Shown here one piece after another: positions 1-11,004 of a stretch of DNA of 64,000 nucleotides. Within the stretch, counting starts at the first letter, position 1. Each line of letters opens with the position of its first letter. The position numbers and the translations under genes are program-made. Under the pieces are notes generated by a model. It ran no database searches. It saw only the letters and a list, made by a program, of their open reading frames with translations, and had not been told where the DNA came from. Source of the stretch: Gentiana macrophylla (lineage: Eukaryota > Streptophyta > Magnoliopsida > Gentianales > Gentianaceae); assembly GCA_026214975.1 (NCBI GenBank), contig CM047807.1, positions 62,971,824 through 63,035,823 of the forward strand, read 5' to 3'.

Positions 1-411
1 TCGACTATCGAGCAGTGTAAGACGATCAGTCCGCACCAGCTAGCAGTGTAGGACAATGAGTCCCAGGCTCGATTATTGCAGGTCGGCGATATCGACATCG
101 TAGACAGAGTCCACACCACCGCCCCAGCCCATTAACAAAGTGATAACTTGGGCAAGGGTTAAGGCCCATTAAAGGGTAAATCAGACAATAACATGCCGAC
201 TTAACCTAGGGTTAGTTAGGGGTGTTATCATTATAAATACCCCATTCCAGGAACTACGTGTGACTTGATTCCTGGAACACAACAGGATACGTAGGCAACC
301 TGAGAGCGACTCTCAGGCTCAGTCTAAAATCACCCTCAAAATCATCCTTGATTCAATCATCCCTAGATTAAATTGACCCGAAATTATACATGACAAAATT
401 CAGCATCGCCA
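1..411 (+). repeat. 5' LTR of G1, 3' part only
   Basis: This aligns base for base, with scattered differences, to the LTR at 5404-6111, starting near 5705. It holds a TATA box at 231-239 and ends in CA just before the PBS. The U3 start lies outside the window. The LTR carries a block of cgacatcg-type short repeats in U3. Confidence 0.85.
231..239 (+). promoter_or_regulatory. TATA box of the G1 LTR
   Basis: The sequence ttataaata stands in a GC-richer setting. The same box is at 5936-5944 in the other LTR. In the related LTRs it is ctataacaa near 30990 (damaged) and ctatataaa near 50863 (good). It probably drove the element transcript. Confidence 0.65.
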
Positions 412-429
412 TTGGCGCTAGAAGGAGGG
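412..429 (+). other. Primer binding site of G1
   Basis: ttggcgctagaaggaggg follows the LTR end immediately. The same site follows the LTR at 31177 and, with one change, at 51042. Its TGGCGC start is typical of plant gypsy elements primed by a tRNA ending in GCGCCA; the exact tRNA was not determined. Confidence 0.75.
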
Positions 430-1190
430 TCTTCTATCGGTGATGGATCAAGGAGTGATGGTGATCAAGTTAATGGCAAAAACATGCCGTAAACGCAGAT
501 CAGATCCGAGGATTATTTCCGGAGTTTCAACTGTTAGAACAAGAATTCCACCGTTCAAATTGAAGAAGAAGGAGGGATGAACAAACCCTCCAAATTTCGT
601 GCCGATCGGAGTCCGTTTAGATACCCGATCGTTGTCGGAAAGATGTTGGTGTATCCCCAAAACGCAGCGAGATCGGGCGGCTAATTTATGGAGTTTGAAC
701 CGTTGGAATAAAAATTCTTCCTGTCAAATTGAAGAAGAAGGAGGGAAACACAAGCCCTCTGAATTTCAGGCCGATCGGAGTTCTTTTATTTGCCCGATTG
801 TCACCAAGAAGTTATGGTCGCCTAAAAACGCAAAGCAGAACCCAAATTGGGAGCGCATGTGTGTCGGCAGCCTATTCCCGACAATTGAATCGTTGGAACA
901 ATATTTCCACCGGTCAGATTCAAGAATTATGAGGACCGAACAAGACCTCAAAATTTTAGGCTGATCGGAGGCGTTTGATTTTCGATCGTGGCAAAGAAGT
1001 TACTGCAGCACCAAAAACGAAGCAGGATTTCGACAAGAAGGCGCCGATCAGCGGCTTATTCCCGGAGATTGAGCCATCGATAAAACAATCCCACCGGTCA
1101 CATCGAAAAAAGTGAGGGAAGAACGATCCTCCAAATTTCGTGACCGATTGGAATCCGTTTGAGGTCTGATTGCCACCGAAACACACCGCT
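430..1190 (+). repeat. Leader repeat array of G1, about 170-190 bp units
   Basis: Four diverged units start near 551, 720, 909 and 1093. Each has the order: ccgttcaaattgaag-like segment, aggaggga, ccctccaaatttc, gccgatcggagtccg, cgatcgt, then aaaacgcag. The same units occur in G2 (31310-31930), in G3 (51180-51650) and, unexpectedly, in the leader of copia element D (54545-55075). Short ORFs across this region are only by-products of the repeat. Confidence 0.8.
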
Positions 1191-1199
1191 GTGTGGCGC

Positions 1200-1440
1200 C
1201 AGAAAGCTGCGAATTATGTACCGTATCTAGCTATCCACTTAAGCGAGTTCTCGAGCTCCAAGGAGCGAGCCGAGCTCTTTAGCTCTCCAGGTTCTTACAA
1301 TTTTTATTTTAAATTCTTAAATACTTTGTAAGTCTTTATTATATGTGTAATGTTTTTTATCATAATCACATTGCACCACAAAGACTCGAGATATCGAGCA
1401 CTGGCATTCGAGCTCTACGGACTTGTCTTGCCCTAAATCT
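1200..1440 (+). other. G1 internal spacer before the repeat arrays
   Basis: This AT-rich spacer with several GAGCTC sites links the leader repeats to the 57-bp array. No coding signal was seen. Confidence 0.5.
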
Positions 1441-1978
1441 GAGCTCGACTCGACATGATATTTGGAGCTCACCGATGAGCAAATCATTAATAAGTCCGAG
1501 CTCGACTCGGCATCATATTTGTAGCTCACCGATTGGCAAATCTTTAATAAGTCCGAGCTCGACTCGGCATCATATTTGGAGCTCACCGATGAGCAAATCT
1601 TTAATAAGTCTGAGCTCGACTCGGCATCATATTTGTAGCTCACCTATGAGCAAATCTTTAATAAGTCCGAGCTCGACTCAGCATCATATTTGGAGCATAC
1701 CGATGAGCAAATCTTTAATAAGTCCGAGCTCGACTCGGCATCATATTTGGAGCTCACCGATGAGCAAATCTTTAATAAGTCTGAGCTCGACTCGGCATCA
1801 TATTTGTAGCTCACCTATGAGCAAATCTTTAATAAGTCCGAGCTCGACTCAGCATCATATTTGGAGCATACCGATGAGCAAATCTTTTAATAAGTCCGAG
1901 CTCGACTCGGCATCATATTTGGAGCTCACCGATGAGCAAATCTTTAATAAATCTGAGCTCGACTCGGCATCATATTTA
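1441..1978 (+). repeat. 57-bp tandem array with a 171-bp higher-order unit
   Basis: Units begin with gagctcgactcg at 1441, 1498, 1555, 1612, 1669, 1726, 1783, 1840, about 1898 and 1955. Three unit types form a trimer: 1612-1782 and 1783-1954 are near-identical copies, differing by one inserted T and one substitution, so the last expansion copied trimers. Diverged versions of the same unit form arrays in G2 (32250-32745) and G3 (51960-52512). The repeat is open in several frames because its length is a multiple of three, which produces long false ORFs. Confidence 0.9.
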
Positions 1979-2412
1979 GAACTCACCCTACCAAATTGGC
2001 GGGTCGAGCTATATTATTTTGGAACTCACCCTACCGAACCGGTGGGTCGAGCTATATTACTTCGGAACTCACACTACCAAATTGGCGGGTCGAGCTATAT
2101 TATTTTGGAACTCACCTTACCGAACCGGTGGGTCGAGCTATATTACTTTGGAACTCACCCAACCAAATTGGCGGGTCGAGCTATATTATTTTGGAACTCA
2201 CCCTACCGAACCGGTGGGTCGAGCTATATTACTTTGGAACTCACCCTACCAAATTGGCGGGTCGAGCTATATTATTTTGGAACTCACCCTACCGAACCGG
2301 TGGGTCGAGCTATATTATTTTGGAACTCACCCTACCTATCGAACTGGCGGGTCGAGCTATCTTATTTTCGAACGCAACCTACCGAACATGGCGGGTAGAG
2401 CTAAGACCGAGC
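1979..2412 (+). repeat. 43-bp tandem array with an alternating 86-bp dimer
   Basis: Ten units start at 1979 and continue every 43 bp, with a 4-bp insertion in the ninth. Type A carries aaattggcgggtcgagc and type B carries gaaccggtgggtcgagc. They alternate A-B for eight units, so the real unit is an 86-bp dimer. Two old units of this type lie in G2 at 32160-32245. Confidence 0.9.
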
Positions 2413-5389
2413 TCGACTCAGTATCGCATTTGGAGCTCAACTTGAGCGCATCTTTAATAAGACCGAGCTCGCTCGACATAATATTCGAGCTCAAGGCGAT
2501 CTTATGCAAAAATTCACCAAACCTTAAAGCAAAAGAAGTCCATGTGATTAAAAGATAAAACAAGCAAAAGTCAACCACAACTACGAATCCTCAACATGTT
2601 GGAGTCTGAATAAAATAGTGAATAAAGCCAAGTCAATGACAGTGCTTATATCACTCCCAACCTGCCAATAAGCCACGATGCAAGGCAGATGAAAGATCCC
2701 ACGATGGATACCTTATTCGACCGGGTTCATAAGCACCACGAAGTAGTCCAATAAGGAATTATTTAATTCGACCAGTTCATAAGCCTGACGAGGCACGACA
2801 GTCGAATCGAGCTCTGACAAAATAGCCAAGTCAAGCCCATGAGGCAGTACAAAGCTAGGTCGACTCATATTCAAGTGTACCATAAGTCATGCACTCATAC
2901 TACATTCCGATGGGCTTAAGGGAATTAAGTCCAAAGGACTACACCCTATAAAGCAACGTCGCAAGGGAATTAAGTCCAAAGGACTACACCCTAGGAAAAT
3001 ATTCAACAATGAGTAGAGAAATCCGCAAGTCGGACATCTCAGTACAGCCAAATGCAAAATAAGCCTAGTAGGCGAAAAATGCAAAGGCAAAAAGATGGTT
3101 CGCATGGTCGGGCCAAATGTCCAAGAGCCTAAGAGCCAAACGAGGCCAAAGCAAAGGACGATTCGCATAGTCGGGCCACTGTCCCGGTCGAAGCCGAATG
3201 AGCCTAAGAGGCTAAAAGGCCTGGACAAAGGACGGTTCAGATAGTCGGGCCACTGTCCCGATCGAAAGCCAAATGAGCCTAGTAGGCTAAAATGGCTTGG
3301 ACAAAGGACGGTTCGCATAGTCGGCCACACCGCCTACCGATAGCCGAACGAGCCTAAGTGGCAAAGAAGGCCAAGACCAGGGACATTCAGATAGTCGGAT
3401 TAAAACGCCACCTAAGACCAAATAAGCCTAGAGGCAAAAGGTTAAGGCAAGCAAGTCGATCATGATCGATCTCTAGTGCAATAAGAACCAGAGATTCATA
3501 ATACACTTGGGGCAACACGTCATCGATAAGCAAAGAAACAGAGCCGAGGCTCGACAAGCAAATAGCTAAAAGACATCGACACGTGAAAGATTAGACAACA
3601 AAAGAAGAGGAGATAAAATAATCGCAAAGATTAAATCAAAATAAATCTAGGCATCATATTTGGAGCTCACCGATGAGCTTAATCTTTAATAAGTCCGAGT
3701 TCGACTCAAGATCTCATCTTGGAACTATCTTATTTTGGAACTCTCCCAAATGAAGGGGCGGGATGAGCCTTCTTATTTTGGGAACTCTCCCCATGCCGGG
3801 ATCGATCTATCTTATCTTGGAACTCTCCTAGCCGAGCATGGTGGGACGAGCCTTCTTATTTCGGGAACTATACCCATGGTTATTGCAACTTTTTGGCTAG
3901 CATCTTGCGTATCTCGAGGATCCACTCCACAAAGGATCTACTCAACGGTCTATGAGGATCCGTAAGTCGGACGCCATCAGTCGACGGCCAACGTGGATGA
4001 GTCCTAATGGGACGAAAACGCAATGATCGAAGTCCGAATCGACAACGACGTAATTTGACTCCTAAGGGAGAGTATATACTAGGGCATCGAGGTCGGACAA
4101 CATGATCATTTCGATCGACAGCCAGTAAAGCTAAATGTTCCATGGAACCAAAAAGCTAAGGCATCGAGTTCAGATCATGTCCAAATCTCTTAGCAGTCAT
4201 GTGTCAGGAGTCATGAACGACAAAGAAACACCACGACACCGAGATCCGGAGCGACAATTACGTATTACCAGTCTTTCTAGACAGTAATTACTAGGACATC
4301 GTAGCCGGAAATATACATCGACAGCCGAAAGGGCGTCTATTTCGACAAACGAAAGGAGACGGCCAGGGGAATCTCTTCTACTACGCGACAACAAAGAAAA
4401 GTCCAAAAAATGCTAAGGCATGGAAGACATGTTACATATGATCGACAAACGGAACTACTGAAAGTATAACGAAGATGATGAATCTGCATTATACTTCGGG
4501 GCAACAACGAGTCGACATTGAATACTCATGAAAAAGCGAGCAAATGAAAAAGCGAGCAAAGAAATGGGACTCGACATGCAACAAAAGTGTTTGACATCAA
4601 ATACTGGTTAAAATTTCAGCATTTATAAAAAATATATAAAAAAAAGAAGACTAGTCATGAAGACGGGCCAAATAGTTATAGCATTGCAAAGAGGCGAATT
4701 CAGAAGTTGACAGTCGACATCGTCATCGTTACAGCCTAAGACAGTCGACATCGTCAAGGCAAAACGAGTCTAAGGGACATAGGTTGCTAAAGTAAAAAGA
4801 TCTGCAAGGCAGACAGGGAGAGTCCGCACGTCGGACAACGTGCCCAATAAAATACAAAAATGATCCAAACCTAAGGGTCTCATGATACCTGGGGAGCAGA
4901 TATCGACATATATGCATCGACATGAGAGAAGATGATGTGCCAATAAGGCCAAAGGCCACAATAAGGAAAGATAGTCTATATCAAAGACAAAAGAAAGAGG
5001 AAAAATGTAACAATTTTTCAATAAGACCAATAAGGCCAACGGCCAAAATCAGGTCAAATCAGATCCTTTAGAGAAGTCGACCTCGACAGAGACAGTCCCA
5101 ACTGCAGACATCTCATACATTCCTTCGACAGCTACGGCATCGAAGTCAATTTCAACCAAGACAATCCCAAGTTGAACATCTCATCATTCCTTCGACAGCT
5201 ATGGCATCGAAGTCGATGTCAACTTAGCCACACATTATAAGTCCAAGGGATAGATAATGCTATAGGCAAAAAGTCTCGCAGCAGCATATACTCGGACTCC
5301 GTAGGAAGATTTAAATTCAAAGCATTGGATGACAAAGTGGGCGAGATACACCTTTGACAGATCAGACCTGACCTCAAGAGCTCAGATAG
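2413..5389 (+). other. G1 distal internal region, gene-free, decayed repeats
   Basis: No protein domain was found in any frame. Recognisable pieces are a roughly 72-bp repeat at about 3085-3420 (units near 3094, 3159, 3231, 3308, with gcatagtcgggccac), relics of the 43-bp type at 3715-3880, and two copies of a roughly 78-bp unit at 5075-5225 (catcgaagtc at each end). The rest is short ctcgac/catcga-type motifs, suggesting the whole region once was satellite-like. Confidence 0.6.
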
Positions 5390-5403
5390 ATCTGGGGGGC
5401 TTA
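5390..5403 (+). other. Polypurine tract of G1
   Basis: agatctggggggct lies directly before the 3' LTR. The equivalents are agatcttggggct before 30546 and a damaged form before 50404. The LTR start was chosen as TGATGAT because it mirrors the LTR end (ATCGTCA). Confidence 0.65.
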
Positions 5404-6111
5404 TGATGATACCGAATATCGCACCTCCATGTGGCGTCACGAGATAGTCCTCCTAGACAAGAGTAAGTGATAGCCTGAGGGTCGAATTACGAGATGAGAC
5501 ATCGACAACCGACATGATCAGAGAACCGAGACTATGGGCCCATCTCGATACCGCAAGACGGAAAGCTCGGGATGCGGACAAAGTCCACTCTAAACACGCA
5601 GGCCTCACAGTTGGTCCCCGATAATCTGAATAAACGTCAAGGTATTCATGTCGATGCCTGTGCTCGAGGCTAAGGCCATCTAGTAGACTCCAGTGCTACG
5701 ACGATCGACTATCGAGTAGTGTAGGACGATCACCCACACCACTAGCGATGTAGGACAATTAGTCCTGTGCTCGACATCGCAGGTCGGCGATATCGACATC
5801 GTGAGATGCGAGTCCGCACCACCGTCCAGGCCCATTAACAAAGTGATAACTTGGGCAAGGGTTAAGGCCCATTAAAGGGTAAATCGACAATAACATAAGT
5901 TTCGACTTAACCTTAGGGTTGTAAGGGTGTTGTCATTATAAATACCCCATTCCAGAACTACGTGTGACTTGATTCTGGAACACAACAGATATGTAGGCAA
6001 CCCGAGATAGACTCTTAGGCTCATCTAAAATCACCCCAAAATCATCCTTGATTCAATCATCCCTAGATTAAATTGACCCGAAATTATACATGACAAAATC
6101 CAGCATCGTCA
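5404..6111 (+). repeat. 3' LTR of G1
   Basis: A 708-bp LTR running from TGATGAT to ATCGTCA, with a TATA box at 5936-5944. It is related to 1-411 and to the LTRs at 30546-31175 and 50404-51040. The next bases (aatgg) are the predicted 5-bp target duplication; the partner copy lies left of the window. Confidence 0.8.
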
Positions 6112-6277
6112 AATGGATATAAGCATAGGCAGTCAATCTGCCATTGGATTTAAGCTAAAACCCTTATGTTCCGAATGTGATCAGACTCCGTTGTTTCGCA
6201 AGAAAATATTCAGGGCATCACCCCTATTGACCTTTTTCGCTTCCAAGAAGTCAAGCAAGGCTGAGTGGCGAGAGAGT

Positions 6278-6463
6278 TCAGGGCATCACCCCTGGTAGCT
6301 CTCTACTTCTTAGAGAATTACCCCTAGACCACTTACTTTTTAAAAGATAAACTTTCTTATTCATTCGACTCTTTTCCATGTAGTTCCAATTACTCCCACT
6401 GGGCCTGAGATACTCAGGTGGTTTTATAAGAGTGTGAGCAGACATGGAGTACCAAAACTCCAC
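6278..6463 (-). pseudogene. Copia reverse transcriptase remnant (K1)
   Basis: A 61-codon frame contains HTLIKPPEYLRPSGSNWNYM, matching the start of copia RT, where families have WTLVEPP followed by a KPIGCKWIYK-type segment. The next residues correspond to the KVYTFKARL stretch. The frame is broken on both sides and the catalytic YVDD part is not recognisable. The second copy at 25471-25740 shows the same segment more clearly. Confidence 0.7.
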
Positions 6464-7204
6464 TTACGGGTTTATGGTTTTAAACCATCCTCTTATAATC
6501 AAAATCTTATACAAATTTCTTCCAAAGAAGACCATATGTGATCAATCACCCCAAAGCAGACTATAAAGACCGCATAATCACAAATGGGTCAAGTGGTTAA
6601 ACCATACTCCTACTTCATTTGGGTGGATCAACATTCGATCAGTGCGAGAGTATTTATCGTTGTAGCCTTCAACAACCATTGTTGGATGTGGTTTGATTAA
6701 ATCGATAATAACTCCTTGAGTAATCAGATTTCAAGGTCCAAGGTTGTTGTATATACATACTCCGAGAAAGGATGTGACAAGACAACCGTCATTATCCGAT
6801 CATAGGAATCTTATAACCAACCTTTACTCATTACAATAAAATATTTCACTTAATAGTCACCATCCGAACGTGTATGCAAATCTCCAATCCTACCTTCAAG
6901 CACTAGTGCTAATGTCTCTATTTGTGGAAGTGGGGTGAATTTAATTCACTCCTTATCCACAAATTCATAGGCATCTTCAAGGTAGACTTCGGTATTACAT
7001 AATAATGTAAACCGTTATTTTGCAACCAATATCTAAATTGATTTGAGCAAAGGTAATGTAGCACATCAATAACTATGAAAGGCAATACATGGTTTATCCT
7101 TTCAGTGAAATCGTTTCACTCGGAGGTAGGCCGAGGATCAGTGCCAAAAACGTGCTTTAGCTTATATCAGAGCATGGAATACTCTCTTATGGTAATATCA
7201 GAGA

Positions 7205-7349
7205 TTCCTCCAAATATTTAGATAAACTAATCGTCGTTTCGAGTAGTTATTAGACAAATTGTCTACCACTCAAAAGCTCTCACTTGCTTGTATCCTTAAT
7301 AAGACCCCGAAGGTCATTTTGAACAAGTTGAGATACTTCTCCAGCTCTC
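7205..7349 (-). pseudogene. Copia integrase remnant (K1)
   Basis: In minus frames, 7349-7299 reads RAGEVSQLVQNDLRGLI, which aligns with the RAxELLxLVHTDVCGP motif holding the first catalytic Asp of copia integrase. About 40 bp further, NNYSKRRLVYL corresponds to the FIDDYSRYGYVYL segment. Frameshifts and stops lie between them. Confidence 0.65.
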
Positions 7350-8639
7350 TTATCTTTTCCTAACAGAAAAGTTACTTAGTCATTTTTCCTTTGATATAGT
7401 GTTCTTAGACTGGGAAATATGAATCACCCTTAGCCAGTATTCAGATCTTGTCTTTAGGATATATGCACTAATTAATAGATGTTGAAGAATCGTTTATCTT
7501 AATATGTAAATCATTCGCCTTAATAGTTTATGATGAGTTACATATACCTTCTCAACATTACCTAGTGGTTCTGACTTTATCAGACAAAAGTCCAAGTTTA
7601 GAACCGTATACAGATGTCACATTCACTTTCTTTAAGGCAACTATAATATCGATGTGAAAGTGAATCCATTTGTTCCAACGAATCGGAAAACAGAAATTAA
7701 AATTCTACGATATTTAAGGATTACAATCCGAAATTTCTTTCCTTATATCACTCCCACTATCTCAGCTAAAATAACTGCCCATTGTCTACTCTTTAATCAT
7801 GAATGCCTAGCTACCTTGTTCTTTACAAAAGTACTTTAGCTTCCGAGTCAAATTACTCGGTTAGGAAAGTCTCCGAGGATTCATAGGCTAGTGATCCGAA
7901 ATAACTTTTCTTATCCAACGCTTTCTTGTATTAATATTTCTGTTTAGCCTTTAACTTATTTAGTTATAGATGACTTATATGCGTAGAGATTTTCCTTCCC
8001 ATTCCTGGCTTTTTTCAAAAGAAATGGCCGTGAACTAGCAGTTCATTTGAGTAGACACTACTCGTGAACTGTGAGATGTCTAGTGAGATTGATACCTAAT
8101 CAGTCTCGTCATCTTTGAACTAATTTTGTTTTGTTTCTAGTTCAACACAAGTGACGGCCGTCATATTCTTGTCACTTAAGTTTGAAGGCTCAAGAGGAGA
8201 ATCCTCTACCGAAAATTAATTGCATTCTCGATTAACAAGTTCAACGTTCTTGTAACTTTTCCACTTTTACGAAGTCGTCATCAGTCAATTTATCGTGTTT
8301 AGCAGTTTAGATACCTCGAGATGATATGTAGTTGAAAAATAAATTACGACAGAAATATGAATCAAACCATACACCACAACAAATAATTATTTTAAGTATT
8401 ATAAACGTGATGTCATGCATGCAGTTTATCCTACCATTCCAAGAATTTAACCTCACATCATGTTGCCGCCGCAGGGTTGGTATCAACACAATGATAGTTA
8501 AATTAAGAAAATTTCTCTCAACAATCAAACCATTAAGAATCAAACATCTCCATTTAATTGTTGATTACCTTCCTTTTTCAGCGAAGATATTTCCAGAAAT
8601 ATCCTTGTGAGTGTGACCTACTATTTCAGATCTCAAAGC

Positions 8640-8870
8640 ACGCCCCGAGTATGCCGCCGCAGGGTCGGTCAGTGACCCGACGAGTACCCAAAATCCTATC
8701 CTTTCGGAGACCAAGCCTTGAATTTTGATAGGAGTGAAGGCCATCCACATGGGGCCGTAATCAAAGCCGCTCGAGGCGCCACCATTCTCTCACGTGCTTG
8801 TGTCAATGATAGAGGCCGTGGGGTCGGTTGTCACCTTCCCGCTCCCACTCGTTATTTTGAAAAATAGGTA
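8640..8870 (-). other. Conserved copia leader block with hairpin (K1)
   Basis: This block is far better conserved between K1, K2 (27890-28110) and D (55858-56100, plus strand) than surrounding DNA. It contains a hairpin with stem gtcgg/ccgac at 8664-8681. A short ORF crosses it, but the position between leader and gag and the lack of known domains suggest a non-coding role, such as dimerisation or packaging. That function is inference. Confidence 0.5.
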
Positions 8871-8899
8871 GTCTTATCAGGATTTTCAGAATTCCTTTA

Positions 8900-9480
8900 C
8901 AATCCGAAAAACAATAAATCATGAACATTTAAATTAATCCTCCCACTAGTTTATCAGTTCCAAGTATCGTCTAACTAGTGTCACTATTTCATGATTTTAC
9001 AATTTTATGGATTTATAAAAATTCCTTTTGTAGGCACTACACAATTAAAATTCATCAAGAATTTTATAATTCTAATTCATTAGGACTTATGATTTTCCAA
9101 TAATTCGAAAAACAATAAATCACAAAATTTTAAAGCTCCCACTAGTTTATCGGTTTCAAATACCGTCTAACAAGGGTCACCTCATTCATGATTTTCCAAT
9201 TTTTTTCGAATATTTAGAAATCTCCTGTGTAGACACTACACAAATAAAATTCACCAAAGAATTTTATTATACAATTTTGTCATGATAAAAATTTGGATCT
9301 TTGAAATTTTCCAATAATTGAAAACAATAAATCATGAAAAGCAATCACCAACTTATCGGTTCCAAATACCGCCTAGTTAGGGTCCAAATTTTCACGATTT
9401 TCCAAATTTTCGATTATTAAAATTTTTTCTCAGAGCCATTACATAATTAAATCCCTCGAAGGATTTATTATCCTAAATCA
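8900..9480 (-). repeat. Leader repeats of K1, about 200 bp units
   Basis: Three diverged units each contain aaacaataaatcatgaa, a ctagtttatcggtt segment and gattttccaa; they begin near 8905, 9110 and 9325. In K2 the first unit is inverted (28125-28349). Confidence 0.7.
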
Positions 9481-9853
9481 AGTTTATCATATGAATTTTA
9501 TATCCCGATAAAATTCCGTTTTCCTTTAATTAATTTAATTTATTATTAATCTAAATTAATTATCATTTCAAACATGTCTAATTAATGCCAAAATTAATTT
9601 TCTACATGTATGCATATGCTAGGAGTGGAATTAATGAATATGATGCATGACATGGTTATAACACATAAATAATCACATAATAAAATAAATGCGAAAAATA
9701 AACCTCTGAGAAGGAACGTTGGTACCCCCATATCTAATCTATAAAAGGAAAATAAAATAAATAAATATACACTACGTTTAAAGGATTTACTTGTCTCGAA
9801 TTATTTCAGCCGCCACTGTGTATATTATAAAACTGCTCTGTTTCTTCAACAAG

Positions 9854-9925
9854 AAAGTTTCAGCTGAGTTGGTCAGCGCGCAATTCCTTTAACTCATAGG
9901 TCACGATTTCAAATCTTATCAAGAT
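9854..9925 (+). repeat. tRNA-derived SINE head, candidate
   Basis: cagctgagttgg at 9861-9872 resembles an RNA polymerase III A box and gatttcaaatc at 9905-9915 a B box, 44 bp apart as in a tRNA. The loop contains cctttaac. The same unit, with a better B box (gatttgaatcc), is in K2 near 28997-29060, so it was present before the duplication. No target duplication or tail was recognised, so it may be a fragment. Confidence 0.45.
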
Positions 9926-10312
9926 CAACCCCTTTTTCTTCTATGCATCCAGGAGGGTCGAACCCCGATGTCCTCGATCCGTGGCGGCCGCCCCAATCAT
10001 CTGTATTCACCACGCCCTGCTTGATTAGCAACTTCAAAAATTATTTAAATACCATCCAAACCTCCGATTCGAATATATATTTAATTACTAGGAAAATAAA
10101 TTACATCAAATAAATTACATAATTTTCTATACCCAGAAAAATTTGGGTTTACAATAGATCTAACGGTAAACAAGTACCAACTCCAATCCATCTCATCAAC
10201 CAAGAACAATCAACCATGCATATATAAAATAAAATTTATAAAATATGCAATTTGTATTCAATTCCACTCCTTATTAATTAATTATGCAATACAAATGGCA
10301 AAATCGCTTTAA

Positions 10313-10330
10313 CCTGTCTCTGATACCACA
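10313..10330 (-). other. Primer binding site of K1
   Basis: The minus strand reads tgtggtatcagagacagg, containing TGGTATCAGAG, the complement of the initiator tRNA-Met 3' end, as in most plant copia elements. The copy in K2 is at 29489-29506. Confidence 0.85.
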
Positions 10331-10361
10331 TTCTGGATATACAGAAACCCGAATCCGGATC
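10331..10361 (-). repeat. Last 31 bp of the copia 5' LTR, cut by element A
   Basis: This fragment (ctgtatatccag in the minus sense) is followed at 10362 by element A. Its last five bases, ggatc (10357-10361), recur at 22483-22487 beyond A as the target duplication. The rest of the LTR resumes there. Confidence 0.85.
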
Positions 10362-10986
10362 TGATATACCCAAACTACATTGGGGCCATGTTCATCTAAA
10401 TTGGGCATATTTTCATAGTCCAATAAACAGATCTTGGGCCTCCCTCCCATTAGTCCGCAATCTGTCGCCGGATCCTACCCGCTGTTCGTGAGCCGGGTCA
10501 TGTCCGCAATCTGTAAGCCGGATCCTCTCCATTGGCCGCAAGCCGGACCCCTCCACTCCGTGTGATTTCTACCCATATCATCAGGCTGACTTCAAGACAA
10601 TTTGAATATGAGCTCGACCTACAAATGAGTCTGCTGTCCGCCATATTTATCCAGGCAGCTGGCCGGTCCACCTGTATTATCTTTATGATTATCTCTAATT
10701 ATATCCTTTTAATTGTCTTGTCATGAACAGTAGACCAACTTAGTCAACCTTCTTTGTCCTATCCTATATATATGGGATCACAATGTAATAGAAAGAGGCC
10801 AGGAACTAATACAAACAGAGCTACTCCGTCAATTTGTCGAATCATTTGTGTTTACTCTCATAAGCATCTTTCCAACAGCCTTGTTCTTCATATCCGCCAC
10901 CTTCTCCCCACAGAAATCATACATACACATCCATATATCCATGAAATATATTTGTTACCGCAAATTTTGTATTCATCGCAATATCA
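10362..10986 (+). repeat. 5' LTR of A
   Basis: A 625-bp LTR. It contains three echoes of a cgcaat/gtaagccgga(t/c)cct motif at about 10458-10550 in U3, then a TATA box at 10765-10773. The 3' LTR (584 bp) lacks about 40 bp near its start that this copy and the LTR at 29538 keep. Confidence 0.9.
10763..10774 (+). promoter_or_regulatory. TATA box of the A LTR
   Basis: cctatatatatggg, with counterparts at about 22264 and 29942. It stands about 220 bp before the LTR end, which fits a U3/R promoter. Confidence 0.7.
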
Positions 10987-10987
10987 G

Positions 10988-11004
10988 TTGGCTCCGTTAC
11001 CGGG
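10988..11004 (+). other. Primer binding site of A
   Basis: ttggctccgttaccggg, one base after the LTR, is a variant of the TGGCGCCGTTGCCGGGG site common in Tat/Athila elements. It recurs at 30167-30183 in the twin. Confidence 0.8.

Larger units (their letters stand above)
1..6111 (+). mobile_element. Gene-free (LARD-like) LTR retrotransposon G1
   Basis: Two related LTRs (1-411, cut by the window start, and 5404-6111) flank about 5 kb of internal DNA with a PBS directly after the first LTR and a purine tract directly before the second. No gag, protease, RT, RNase H or integrase motif is visible in any frame; the interior is almost entirely tandem repeats. This is the architecture of a large retrotransposon derivative that would need proteins from another element. 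The sequence just right of its end (6112) continues a minus-strand copia element whose uninterrupted counterpart is near 25375, so G1 is inserted in that copia element. Two relatives lie at 30429-52532. The autonomous partner is unknown. Confidence 0.8.
6112..10361 (-). mobile_element. Copia element K1 (Angela-like), degenerate, 3' part outside the window
   Basis: On the minus strand this reads: LTR end (10361-10331), PBS (10330-10313), a long leader, then traces of integrase and reverse transcriptase, stopping at the G1 insertion. It is collinear with 25377-29537. The LTR of about 1.76 kb (split by element A, rest at 22483-24225), the initiator-Met PBS and the RT and RNase H motifs in the second copy point to the copia group with long LTRs, such as Angela. 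No long ORF survives. The stretch 7380-8560, where gag should be, holds no clear motif. Confidence 0.75.

Noticed and set aside
1343..2398. A 351-codon plus-strand ORF and overlapping 149-179-codon ORFs
   Set aside because: They run over the 57-bp and 43-bp tandem arrays. The repeated peptide follows the repeat; the 57-bp period (divisible by 3) keeps several frames open. No domain.
1441..2412. CRISPR-like array
   Set aside because: Units are contiguous without unique spacers, and the context is eukaryotic retrotransposon DNA.
2887..3330. A 147-codon minus-strand ORF with repeated GPTMRT peptides
   Set aside because: Direct product of the roughly 72-bp repeat at 3085-3420.
9854..9925. Functional tRNA gene
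   Set aside because: The stems do not pair well and the B box has several changes; kept only as a SINE-head candidate.
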